Assembly: GCF_014489555.1 (NCBI RefSeq)
Contig: NZ_CP060784.1
Coordinates: forward strand, 1,116,001-1,180,000
DNA length: 64,000 nt
Direction: 5' to 3'
Origin: Hymenobacter qilianensis
Lineage (GTDB): Bacteria > Bacteroidota > Bacteroidia > Cytophagales > Hymenobacteraceae
In this document: positions 9,735-17,421 of the stretch, piece after piece
How the letters are laid out: every line of letters starts with the position of its first letter
How positions within the stretch are numbered: the stretch's first letter is position 1
The notes under the pieces: model-generated
What the model saw: the letters and a program-made list of their open reading frames with translations, nothing else
Told to the model about the DNA's origin: nothing
Database searches by the model: none
Position numbers and translations under genes: made by a program

Positions 9735-10349
9735 TTATTCCTGTTCCGTCACCTGACGGTATTCGTTAATCAGCTTGTGGCCCCGGAGCGTAGCCGAACC
9801 AATCATAAAGTGCTCGAGGCAAATGCTTTGCACTCGACCTAGATCAAACTGGCGGGGTGGATAGAGTTCAGCGTTGAAGGCTAGTTCTATTTGGGCTAAC
9901 CGAAGGCGGGAAAGCACTTCTATATCGAGGTCGGCGCGGTAAAGGCCCTCGCTGATACCACGACGTAGGTTGTCGGTAATCATCTCGAGGATAAACTGGT
10001 TTTTGTGGTCGACCCACACTTGCCAGGCTTGGGGATGATATTTCTGGAGGTCGTAGAAGATGCTGGGGTGAATGTTGGTCATGAGCTGTTTGCTCCACTC
10101 CATCATCTCGAATAGTTCTTCTAGGGCATTGTCGGCTTTGGCAGCCATCCCAGCGCAATCAGCTTCTTCATGCGCTAGAAAGTGAACCATGACGGCATGC
10201 ACGATCTGATCTTTATTCTCAAACCATTTATAAAGCGTCTTTTTCGACATAGCCAAGTGCGTAGCAATGTCGTCCATCGATACACTCTTGATACCGTTGC
10301 GCATGAATAGCGCTTTAGCTGATTGTAAGATGCGGTCTTTGATTTCCAT
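9735..10349 (-). CDS. TetR/AcrR-family repressor of the efflux operon
   Basis: A 204-residue transcriptional regulator. The N-terminal helix-turn-helix is clear: KDRILQSAKALFMRNGIKSVSMDDIATHLAMSKKTLYKWFENKDQIV. The C-terminal ligand domain is of the type paired with Bacteroidota efflux operons. I chose the ATG at 10349 (MEIKDRI); an upstream in-frame start would lie inside the predicted -7 promoter element. It is the first gene of the efflux operon, 33 bases before tolC, and a perfect inverted repeat in its own promoter is the likely operator, which suggests autoregulation of the operon with release by pump substrates. Confidence 0.92.
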   Translation of the reverse strand: MEIKDRILQSAKALFMRNGIKSVSMDDIATHLAMSKKTLYKWFENKDQIVHAVMVHFLAHEEADCAGMAAKADNALEELFEMMEWSKQLMTNIHPSIFYDLQKYHPQAWQVWVDHKNQFILEMITDNLRRGISEGLYRADLDIEVLSRLRLAQIELAFNAELYPPRQFDLGRVQSICLEHFMIGSATLRGHKLINEYRQVTEQE

Positions 10350-10359
10350 AATTCCGGCA

Positions 10360-10399
10360 CAAAGATACACAGGAAACTTTAACTGAATCCAAAGTTTCC
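10360..10399 (-). promoter_or_regulatory. Promoter and TetR-type operator of the efflux operon
   Basis: On the minus strand the Bacteroidota -7 element TATCTTTG (10367 to 10360) is preceded, 22 nt upstream, by the -33 element TTTG (10393 to 10390). A perfect inverted repeat, GGAAACTTT at 10372-10380 and AAAGTTTCC at 10391-10399, fills the space between and covers the -33 element: a classic repressor-site position. The expected transcript start is only a few bases before the ATG at 10349, so the tetR message would have a very short leader. Confidence 0.7.
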
Positions 10400-10448
10400 A
10401 TTAATTTTTTGTGATCTTTTCTCCGGCTATTTTTTAGCTATGCAGACG

Positions 10449-10514
10449 CTGGGGGGCAAATCTTACTTTACACTTCGCCAACTTTATTTTTCGGGCCGGC
10501 AAATTTGCCCCCAC
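10449..10514. repeat. Two intergenic copies of the iterated G6/C5 word in inverted orientation
   Basis: CTGGGGGGCAAATC at 10449-10462 and AAATTTGCCCCCAC at 10501-10514 lie between the divergent efflux operon and ispF. They face each other and could form a stem of about eight pairs around a loop of some 40 bases. No gene is seen in the rest of 10400-10592. Confidence 0.5.
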
Positions 10515-10592
10515 GCCTTCCTTTAGGGCGTCGTTTCTACTTTAGCGTACCTTAGGCTTCCCAATTATTTCTCCGCCCTATTTCCTGCTTCC

Positions 10593-11072
10593 ATGAAAAT
10601 TCGTACCGGCTTCGGCTACGACGTACACCAACTCCGCGAGGGCCTGCCCTTCTGGCTCGGCGGCATTCAGGTGCCGCACACCCACGGCGCCCTGGGCCAC
10701 TCCGACGCCGACGTACTAATCCACGTTATCTGTGATGCGCTGCTGGGCGCGGCCAATCTGCGTGATATCGGCTTTCACTTCCCCGACACCGACCCGCAGT
10801 ACAAAGGCATCGACAGCAAGCGTTTGCTGGCCGAAGTGGTGCGCCTGCTCCGTGAGCGCGGCTACAGCATCAGCAACATCGACTCTACCATTTGCCTGGA
10901 GCAGCCCAAAGTCAATCCGCACATCCCGGAGATGCAGCGCGTGCTGGCCGAGGTGATGGGCGTTGAGACCGATGACATTTCCATTAAAGCCACCACTACC
11001 GAAAAGCTCGGTTTTGTGGGCCGGAATGAGGGCGTTGCGGCTTACGCTTCCGTCCTTATCAGCAAGTCTTAA
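10593..11072 (+). CDS. ispF: 2-C-methyl-D-erythritol 2,4-cyclodiphosphate synthase
   Basis: Fifth enzyme of the non-mevalonate (MEP) isoprenoid pathway, converting CDP-ME 2-phosphate to MEcPP with release of CMP; a trimeric cytoplasmic enzyme. 159 residues, full length. The metal ligands are visible: Asp and His in GFGYDVHQL, and His in LGHSDADVLIHVICDALLG. Other conserved segments are IGFHFPDTDPQYKG, STICLEQPKVNPHI and the substrate loop ATTTEKLGFVGRNEG. It stands alone and is followed closely by the M28 peptidase gene. Confidence 0.97.
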   Translation: MKIRTGFGYDVHQLREGLPFWLGGIQVPHTHGALGHSDADVLIHVICDALLGAANLRDIGFHFPDTDPQYKGIDSKRLLAEVVRLLRERGYSISNIDSTICLEQPKVNPHIPEMQRVLAEVMGVETDDISIKATTTEKLGFVGRNEGVAAYASVLISKS

Positions 11073-11151
11073 GAAGCGGTTTTTAGCTGAAAGCAATTTT
11101 TTCGCACTTCCTGCGTCATTCCCTTCCCGATTCATTCACTTTTTCCACCCC

Positions 11152-12855
11152 ATGCAGAAAAACACGTTCTACGCCCTGTTGTTGGCGGCCTGCTGCGCTA
11201 CCTCCGCGGTAGCCCAGGATGCGCCCACCAAGCGTAAAGTCAAAGTAAAGCGCAAGCAGAAGACCGAGGCCCCAACAAAGGAAGGCGCTAACCCCAGCAG
11301 TGCCAGCGCCACCACTGCCGCCACCACCGATTGGGCTGCTACCTACGGTCCCACCATCACGCAGGCCGATTTGCGCCAGCACCTCACCATTCTGGCCTCC
11401 GACGCTTACGAAGGCCGCGAAACCGGGGAGAAAGGTCAGAAAATGGCCGCTGAGTACATCAGCAAGCAGTTCAAAGATTTAGGTCTGACTGGCCCCGTAC
11501 AAGGCTCCGACAACCCGTACTTGCAGCACTTTACCATGGTGCGCTCTACCTGGGCCGATGGTGCCACGCTGAAAGTAGGCGGTCAGACGTACAAGTGGCT
11601 GACGGATTTCTACGCGGCGGGCACTTCGCCCTTCCAGCAGGAAACCACTATTCAGCCCGTATTTGCCGGCTACGGCATCGAGCAGGAAGGCTACTCCGAC
11701 TACGCCAGCCTGGGCGACGTGAAAGGCAAAGACCTGATCATTCTGTTGGGTGAGCCGATGAATGCGCAGAAGCAGCCAGTGCTCGGCAAAGATGGCGCGC
11801 CCAGCAAGTGGGGCACCGACTACCGCGCCAAATCAGCTCTGGCTACGCAGAAAGGTGCTCGCAGCGTGTTCTTCGTTGACACCGACCCGAACGGCAACTT
11901 CACCAAACTGGCTGCTCGCATGGCACCCTACATCAGTCGGCCGAGCATTTCGTTTAAGGAAGCGCCGACCTCGGCTAACCCGCGCGCAGCTACTTTCTTC
12001 GTTTCACCGGCCGTGGGGGGCAAAATGCTGGGCACTACTGCCGCAGCGCTCACCCAATATCAGACCTCAGTAGGCAAAGCCGGCAAGCCGGTAGCGGCCA
12101 CGTTTAAGCCCGCCAAGGTGAGCATCAACGCCGCCAAGAAGTTGGAAGACTTCACGACGGAAAACGTGCTGGGCTACCTGGAAGGCACCGATAAGAAGGA
12201 CGAGCTGCTGGTGGTATCGGCGCACTACGACCACATCGGTATCATTGACGGCGAGGTAAACAACGGCGCCGACGACGACGGATCAGGCACGGTATCAGTT
12301 ATCGAAATGGCGCAGGCCTTTACCCAAGCCAAGAAAGACGGCCACGGCCCGCGCCGCAGCATCCTGTTTCTGACCGTGACGGGCGAGGAAAAAGGCTTGC
12401 TCGGCTCGGAGTATTATACCGATCATCCGGTATTTCCGCTTGAGAAAACCATTGCTGACCTGAACATTGACATGGTTGGCCGTACCGATAAGGAGCACGA
12501 AGGCAAAGGCGACTATGTGTACGTCATTGGCTCCGACAAGCTTTCCTCGGAGCTGCATGCCATCAACGAGGCGGCCAATAAGAAATATACGAACATCGAC
12601 CTGGACTACCGCTTCAACGACCCGGAAGATCCAAACCGCTTCTACTACCGCTCCGACCACTATAATTTCGCCAAGCACAAGATTCCGGTGGCGTTCTACT
12701 TCAACGGCGTGCACGACGACTACCACGCCGCCGGCGACGAGGTAGAGAAAATCGAGTTTCCGAAGATGGAAAAGCGCGCTCAGCTGGTGTTCTACACCGC
12801 TTGGGAGCTAGCCAACCGCGACAATCGAATCGTTGTCGATTCAAGCAAGCCTTAA
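11152..12855 (+). CDS. secreted M28-family metallopeptidase with inserted PA-like domain
   Basis: Exported zinc-dependent aminopeptidase of 567 residues. The ATG at 11152 gives a signal peptide (MQKNTFYALLLAACCATSAVA, cut near AQD); the longer open frame upstream overlaps ispF out of frame and is not used. A Lys-rich then Ser/Ala/Thr linker is followed by ADLRQHLTILASDAYEGRETGEKGQ, an inserted protease-associated-like domain (about residues 150-320), and the catalytic part: metal ligands in VVSAHYDHIG and NNGADDDGSG, the Glu pair in TVTGEEKGLLGSEYY, Asp in LNIDMVGR, and the late His in HDDYHAAGD. A G6 word at 12015-12020 encodes VGGKM in frame. A terminator follows. Confidence 0.92.
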   Translation: MQKNTFYALLLAACCATSAVAQDAPTKRKVKVKRKQKTEAPTKEGANPSSASATTAATTDWAATYGPTITQADLRQHLTILASDAYEGRETGEKGQKMAAEYISKQFKDLGLTGPVQGSDNPYLQHFTMVRSTWADGATLKVGGQTYKWLTDFYAAGTSPFQQETTIQPVFAGYGIEQEGYSDYASLGDVKGKDLIILLGEPMNAQKQPVLGKDGAPSKWGTDYRAKSALATQKGARSVFFVDTDPNGNFTKLAARMAPYISRPSISFKEAPTSANPRAATFFVSPAVGGKMLGTTAAALTQYQTSVGKAGKPVAATFKPAKVSINAAKKLEDFTTENVLGYLEGTDKKDELLVVSAHYDHIGIIDGEVNNGADDDGSGTVSVIEMAQAFTQAKKDGHGPRRSILFLTVTGEEKGLLGSEYYTDHPVFPLEKTIADLNIDMVGRTDKEHEGKGDYVYVIGSDKLSSELHAINEAANKKYTNIDLDYRFNDPEDPNRFYYRSDHYNFAKHKIPVAFYFNGVHDDYHAAGDEVEKIEFPKMEKRAQLVFYTAWELANRDNRIVVDSSKP

Positions 12856-12867
12856 TTTTTTAGTTGG

Positions 12868-12903
12868 TGAAAAGCCCCCGGAGTTTCTCTGGGGGCTTTT
12901 TTT
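12868..12903 (+). terminator. Rho-independent terminator after M28 peptidase gene
   Basis: AAAAGCCCCCGGAG, short loop, CTCTGGGGGCTTTTTTT, with a T7 tail. Five C against five G. Confidence 0.85.
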
Positions 12904-13059
12904 GTGATGTTTCAGACTACATGCTGCGCTCGGCTAAGAGTATTCAAAAAGCCTTTTAATGCTTGGATAGCGGACGTAAGACGTAACTTTAAGGTAGAAT
13001 TCAGAGTTACCAGTTGCTTCCTCTGTTGGCTTCGGCCTACTGCTTATCCTTTTGCCGCC

Positions 13060-14433
13060 ATGACTAAAGTCATTCAATTTCTCGCCGATTCGGAATCCAA
13101 AGCATTCGATTTAGAGCATCGGCGCAAGATTCGCTTCAACATTGGCAAGTACAACGCGGCCGTCCAGACAGGCCTTACCTGGTACTACGACCACGAGCTG
13201 GCGCGGGAGCGGGCATCGTACCTGAAGGCGAAAGTGATTAACAACCTCGACCAGTATCTGCTGGAGTTTGAGCGCAACTTCACTGAGCGCGGCGGCAAGG
13301 TTATCTGGGCCCAGAATGCGGAAGAAGCCTTGTATGAGATTGGCAAAATCATGGCTCGGCGCCACGCCCGCACGGTGGTGAAGGCCAAGAGCATGACCAC
13401 TGAGGAGATTCACCTTAACAAGTTTCTGGAGAAAAACGGCATCGAGTCGGTGGAGACGGACCTAGGCGAGTACATTGTGCAGCTCAACGGCGAGCGGCCC
13501 TACCACATCGTTACGCCGGCCATGCACCTGAGCAAGGCCGATATTGCCGCCATCTTCGTCAAGCACCTCGGCATCGAGCACACCGATGACGCCCAAAAAC
13601 TCGTGCTCACCGCCCGCCACTTGCTGCGCGATAAGTACACGTCGGCCGAAGTAGGCATTACGGGGGGTAATTTTCTGATTGCTGATACCGGCGCCGTGGC
13701 CGTGACTGAGAACGAAGGCAACGCCCGCCTGTCGGCCACGTTTCCGCGCACGCACATTGCCATTGTGGGCATTGAGAAGGTGATTCCAACCATGCAGGAC
13801 TTGAACTTGTTCTGGCCCTTGCTCAGCACAAGCGGCACCGGCCAGCAAGTGACGGTGTACAACACCATCTATACAGGCCCGCGCCAACCGCTGGAAAAAG
13901 ACGGCCCCGACGAGATGTTCGTGGTACTCCTCGACAACGGCCGCACCAACCTGCTGGCTCAGCCCGACAAGCGCGAAGCGCTACACTGCATTCGGTGCGG
14001 CGCTTGCCTGAACGTGTGTCCGGTGTATAAAAACATCGGGGGCCATACCTACGAGGCCACCTACTCCGGCCCCATCGGCTCCGTGATTACGCCCCACTTA
14101 TCGGGCATGGCCGAGAACAAGCATCTGAGCTATGCCAGCAGCTTGTGCGGGGCCTGCACGTCGGTGTGTCCGGTGAAGATCAATATTCATAATATTCTGC
14201 TCAAAAACCGGCAGCAGAGCGTGGCGGAAGGCCACACGGACAAAGAAGAGCGTATTGCCATTCAGCTATGGATGCGCACTATGAAGAGTCGGCGCTTGCT
14301 GAACTTACTGCCCGCAAAAGCCAAAAACTGGGTACTGATGCGCATGCTGAGCCAGGTAGGCTGGAACAAGCGCCGCGATGCGCTGGAGGTGGCGCCTAAG
14401 TCGTTTAATAAGATGTGGAAGGAGCGGAAATAA
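13060..14433 (+). CDS. lutB: LutB/YkgF-like iron-sulfur protein (lactate utilisation type)
   Basis: 457-residue protein with an N-terminal LUD domain and a C-terminal ferredoxin-like domain. Members form the L-lactate oxidation complex LutABC with an Fe-S protein and a small LUD protein. The two [4Fe-4S] motifs are CIRCGACLNVCPVYKNIGGH and CGACTSVCPVKINIHN. LUD-type segments include VITWAQN-like GGKVIWAQNAEEALYEIGKIM and AEVGITGGNFLIADTGAVAVTENEGN. The ATG at 13060 is preferred; the upstream extension is not family-like. No lutA or lutC is next to it here, so the partners would be encoded elsewhere or the pathway assignment may not hold. A near copy of the iterated word (CGGGGGGTAATTTT, 13661-13674) encodes TGGNF. 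Confidence 0.88.
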   Translation: MTKVIQFLADSESKAFDLEHRRKIRFNIGKYNAAVQTGLTWYYDHELARERASYLKAKVINNLDQYLLEFERNFTERGGKVIWAQNAEEALYEIGKIMARRHARTVVKAKSMTTEEIHLNKFLEKNGIESVETDLGEYIVQLNGERPYHIVTPAMHLSKADIAAIFVKHLGIEHTDDAQKLVLTARHLLRDKYTSAEVGITGGNFLIADTGAVAVTENEGNARLSATFPRTHIAIVGIEKVIPTMQDLNLFWPLLSTSGTGQQVTVYNTIYTGPRQPLEKDGPDEMFVVLLDNGRTNLLAQPDKREALHCIRCGACLNVCPVYKNIGGHTYEATYSGPIGSVITPHLSGMAENKHLSYASSLCGACTSVCPVKINIHNILLKNRQQSVAEGHTDKEERIAIQLWMRTMKSRRLLNLLPAKAKNWVLMRMLSQVGWNKRRDALEVAPKSFNKMWKERK

Positions 14434-14532
14434 GCTCATTTCTAATAGAGCAGTAATCTTTTATAGTCGCAACCAACCCTGCGAGCTGAACCAGAGTAGA
14501 ACAGCGGCATACCGGTGTACTATTCTATTTTT

Positions 14533-15618
14533 ATGCTCGATGTAGTATTGCGTGTTCTGGCTTTCGGAGCCGGAGCGGCCTTGGTAGTGTATACCGTGAT
14601 GGGGGCCATCCGCTCCTTCGTTCTACCGCGTAACGATCTGGTAATCATCAACAAATGGATGTACTGGGTCATTCGGAAGCTATTCACCGCCCTTACCTCC
14701 CTATTCAAGACGTTTGCCGCGCGCGACCGGATAATGGCCATGTATGCGCCCGTAAGTTTGGTGGCGCTAGAAATAGTTTGGCTGGTGCTGGTAGCGCTAG
14801 GCTACACAGCCATTTACTGGGCCATAGGAGAAGGCTCTTTGATCGACTGCTTTAAATTCAGTAATAGTTCACTGCTTACCATCGGCTCCGAAAAGGCCGA
14901 CTCATTAGCGGGCGATATCCTGAGCTATTCGGAGGCCACGCTTGGCTTGCTGCTGATTACGCTGCTGATTTCTTATCTGCCGACTATTTATCAGGCTTAC
15001 TCGCGGCGCGAGTTGGTGGTGGCCCGGCTGGAGCGTCGGGCGGGCACGCCGGTGTCGGCGCTGGGCTTGCTTGTGTGGCTTCAGCGGACCAGTTTGCTCG
15101 CAGATGAAGGGCCGCAGTGGGAGCAGTGGGAAGAATGGTGCATGGAGTTGGAGGAAACGCACACCTCTCTGCCCGTCTTGGCTTATTTCCGCTCGCCCCA
15201 GCCGGGCCGCTCCTGGGTAACTGCGCTGGGCACCATCCTCGATACAGCAGCCCTGCGCATTAGCACGGTCGATAAGCCCCGCGACGCCCGAATTGAGCTT
15301 TGCTTTAAAGCCGGCTGCATTGCCCTTACCCGCATTGCGCGCTTTTTTCAGGAGCGCACCCGTTCGAAGCCGGCTCCTTACCTGGGCCCCACTGACCCCA
15401 TGCAGAACCCCAGCCATGAGGAGTTTCTCAGGGCTTATGAGCTTTTATCCGAGACAGATGTGCCCGTTGTGGCCGATAAGGAAGCTGCTTGGAATAAGTA
15501 TCATCTTTTGCGAAGCCGCTACACGCACGCTGTTGAGTACCTGGCTAAGCTCACGATGGCGCCGGCCATTAAGCCCGTTGCTCCCCATAAGGAAGATGTG
15601 AAGGAAGCCAATCAATAG
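14533..15618 (+). CDS. membrane protein with ion-channel-like TM-loop-TM core
   Basis: 361 residues; I do not recognise a named gene. The first ~165 residues hold three hydrophobic helices: VVLRVLAFGAGAALVVYTVM, then SLVALEIVWLVLVALGYTA, a loop with FKFSNSSLLTIGSE, then LGLLLITLLISYLPTIY. The order helix, loop with S-L-L-T-I-G-S, helix recalls the pore region of two-helix potassium channels (TVGYG), but the filter is not canonical. The remaining 200 residues are soluble and charged. The start is the ATG at 14533; a GTG six codons upstream is possible. It follows lutB by 100 bases and has its own terminator. Function unknown. Confidence 0.7.
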   Translation: MLDVVLRVLAFGAGAALVVYTVMGAIRSFVLPRNDLVIINKWMYWVIRKLFTALTSLFKTFAARDRIMAMYAPVSLVALEIVWLVLVALGYTAIYWAIGEGSLIDCFKFSNSSLLTIGSEKADSLAGDILSYSEATLGLLLITLLISYLPTIYQAYSRRELVVARLERRAGTPVSALGLLVWLQRTSLLADEGPQWEQWEEWCMELEETHTSLPVLAYFRSPQPGRSWVTALGTILDTAALRISTVDKPRDARIELCFKAGCIALTRIARFFQERTRSKPAPYLGPTDPMQNPSHEEFLRAYELLSETDVPVVADKEAAWNKYHLLRSRYTHAVEYLAKLTMAPAIKPVAPHKEDVKEANQ

Positions 15619-15621
15619 AGC

Positions 15622-15660
15622 ATAAAAAAGCCCCCAGAAGCTTCTGGGGGCTTTTTTTAT
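15622..15660 (+). terminator. Rho-independent terminator between convergent genes
   Basis: AAAAAAGCCCCCAGAAG and CTTCTGGGGGCTTTTTTT form a near-perfect stem with almost no loop; arms 5C/5G. Serves the channel-like gene and, read backwards, sdaAA. Confidence 0.85.
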
Positions 15661-15672
15661 TGACAACTTAAC

Positions 15673-16581
15673 TCAATAATTATTTTCCTCGTCGGGCAGA
15701 ATATTGATGTCCTGCACCAATACCCGCTGCTCAATCTCGCGGCCGCGGGGCGTGTTGGCCAAGCCGCCGAGAGCAGTTTCCTTATAGCGCGTTTCCATGC
15801 TTTGGCCCACTTCACCCAGCGCCATCACGCACTGATCGACGGGAATAACCGGATTGACGCCGGCAATGGCAATCTGGGCGGATGAGAAGGCAATAGCCGC
15901 CGCCGAAGCGTTGCGCACCACGCAGGGCACTTCTACCAGGCCCGCCACGGGGTCGCAGATGAGACCCAGCATACATTGAATGGTGATGGCTACGGCCGCG
16001 AAGGTTTGCTCTACGTCGCCGCCGAGGCAGTACACAATAGCACCGGAGCCCATAGCCGCCGCACTACCCGTTTCGGCCTGACAGCCACCCACAGCCCCAG
16101 CCAACGAAGCATTCTGCTCAATAATCAGGGCAATGCCGGCCGCAACGAGCAAGCCTTCGTGAATCTTGCGGTCGTCGAGCTTATGCAAATCCTGGAGCGT
16201 GACCAGTACACCGGGCAGAATACCGGAGGCGCCAGCTGTAGGCGCGGCCACTACCCGGCCCATGCAGGAGTTCACTTCTTTGGCGCCCAATGCTCTGGTA
16301 ATTAGCTGCTTGAACTCAGGCGACAATACCGTAACCGGCGAGGCGGCAATCTTCTTCGCGCCGTTGTTTACCATGCCCGAGCGGGAAGTCATGTCCTCAG
16401 TGAGGCCCGTGTGCACGGCTTCGCGCATCACATCGTAGGCCCGCTGCACGCCAGCCCAGATTTCCTCTTCGGTGCGGCCTTTCTGCTCAATCTCGTAGGC
16501 CAGTACGGGCTGATACAGCGCTTCCCCGGTACGGGCGCAATGCGCTTCCCAGCTGGCAAAATCGGTGAATAATAAGGACAT
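15673..16581 (-). CDS. sdaAA: L-serine dehydratase, iron-sulfur-dependent, alpha subunit
   Basis: Catalytic subunit of the [4Fe-4S] L-serine ammonia-lyase (serine to pyruvate and ammonia), 302 residues. Cluster cysteines lie in NSCMGRVVAAPTAGASG, in LICDPVAGLVEVPCVV and in GGCQAETGSAAAMGSG. The length matches the split type (separate alpha and beta chains), and no beta-subunit gene is adjacent. I chose the ATG at 16581 (MSLLFTDFASWEAH); the extension to 16623 reads through a G6 word (16589-16594). A terminator lies on each side. Confidence 0.9.
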   Translation of the reverse strand: MSLLFTDFASWEAHCARTGEALYQPVLAYEIEQKGRTEEEIWAGVQRAYDVMREAVHTGLTEDMTSRSGMVNNGAKKIAASPVTVLSPEFKQLITRALGAKEVNSCMGRVVAAPTAGASGILPGVLVTLQDLHKLDDRKIHEGLLVAAGIALIIEQNASLAGAVGGCQAETGSAAAMGSGAIVYCLGGDVEQTFAAVAITIQCMLGLICDPVAGLVEVPCVVRNASAAAIAFSSAQIAIAGVNPVIPVDQCVMALGEVGQSMETRYKETALGGLANTPRGREIEQRVLVQDINILPDEENNY

Positions 16582-16690
16582 GGTGGGTGGGGGGCAAATG
16601 TGGGTGGAATCTCGCTGTTTCAACGCGAAACAGAAGCGAGGGGTGCAAAAATCGCGATAATTTCGGCAGCAGCTTCAGCGGCCTTTGCAC

Positions 16691-16727
16691 AAAAAAGCAG
16701 CTATCCGATTAAGATAGCTGCTTTTTG
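16691..16727 (-). terminator. Terminator downstream of msrB
   Basis: AAAAAAGCAGCTATC and GATAGCTGCTTTTT arms around an 8-base loop; it lies 40 bases after the msrB stop, between msrB and sdaAA. Confidence 0.75.
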
Positions 16728-16766
16728 AATTTGAGTAATCAGAGGCTACAGTTCTTATGGGCAAAG

Positions 16767-17224
16767 TCAGGCCTTTTGTGGCTCCTGTACCAGCTGAACT
16801 GAGGCCGAATTAATGCACAAGCGCAGGCCGCTGGGGGGCGGTCCGTCGGGAAATACGTGGCCCTGGTGGGCATCGCATACGTTGCAGAGCACTTCCACGC
16901 GGGTCATGCCGTAGCTGGTGTCTTTTTTGTATTTGATGGCGTTTTCCTGCACCGGCTGCGTGAAGCTCGGCCAGCCCGTACCCGATTCGAACTTGGTGCG
17001 CGAGTCATAGAGGGGCGTGCCACAGCACACGCAGGCGTACAGGCCAGCCTCGTGGGCTTCGCAGTATTCACCACTGAAAGCGCGCTCCGTGCCGTGTTCG
17101 CGCGTAACGTGGTACTGCTCAGGAGTGAGCTGGGCCTTCCACTCGGCGTCGGATTTTACTACGCGGCGCTCGGGGGCATATTGCCATTGTTGGCGAGGCG
17201 AATGACGTCGTTCCAGGTTTGCAT
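16767..17224 (-). CDS. msrB: peptide-methionine (R)-S-oxide reductase, frame interrupted near N terminus
   Basis: Repairs oxidised methionine (R epimer) in proteins; 152 residues after repair. The real start is the ATG at 17224, giving MQTWNDVIRLANNGNMPP, the typical N terminus of this family; that frame runs into a stop after the G5 run 17172-17176. With one extra base it continues ERRVVKSDAEWKAQLTPEQY, RVTREHGTERAFSGEYCEAHE-type core, ACVCCGTPLYDSRTKFESGTGWPSF with the zinc CxxC, and CDAHQGHVFPDG with the second zinc CxxxH-like pair. The C-terminal RLCINS motif has Cys as the catalytic residue. An uninterrupted frame begins at 17384 but its N-terminal 70 residues are not MsrB-like. Confidence 0.88.
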
Positions 17225-17421
17225 AGTCTTGGGTCTTGCAGTTGGGTTCAGAGAATAGTATTAATGTGCAAACGCCGTGGGTGCCTTGTAAGTTTAATGA
17301 GGCCGGCAGCCAATGCGTGCGTAGCAGTGCGGGTAGCTTTCCTGATTTCGCTACAATTAAAATAAGCAGAAAGTGCGGGCACAATGAAACGCGCCATTGA
17401 TTTTCACGCTACACCTTACGT

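Noticed and set aside
10963..11151. N-terminal extension of the M28 peptidase overlapping ispF
   Set aside because: The extension is an out-of-frame reading of ispF; the ATG at 11152 gives a proper signal peptide.
12904..13059. N-terminal extension of the LutB-like protein
   Set aside because: The extra residues are Cys/Arg/Phe-rich and unlike the family; the ATG at 13060 starts the LUD domain normally.
17225..17384. N-terminal extension of MsrB to 17384
   Set aside because: The extension is not MsrB-like and is explained by the frame break at 17172; the family start is at 17224.
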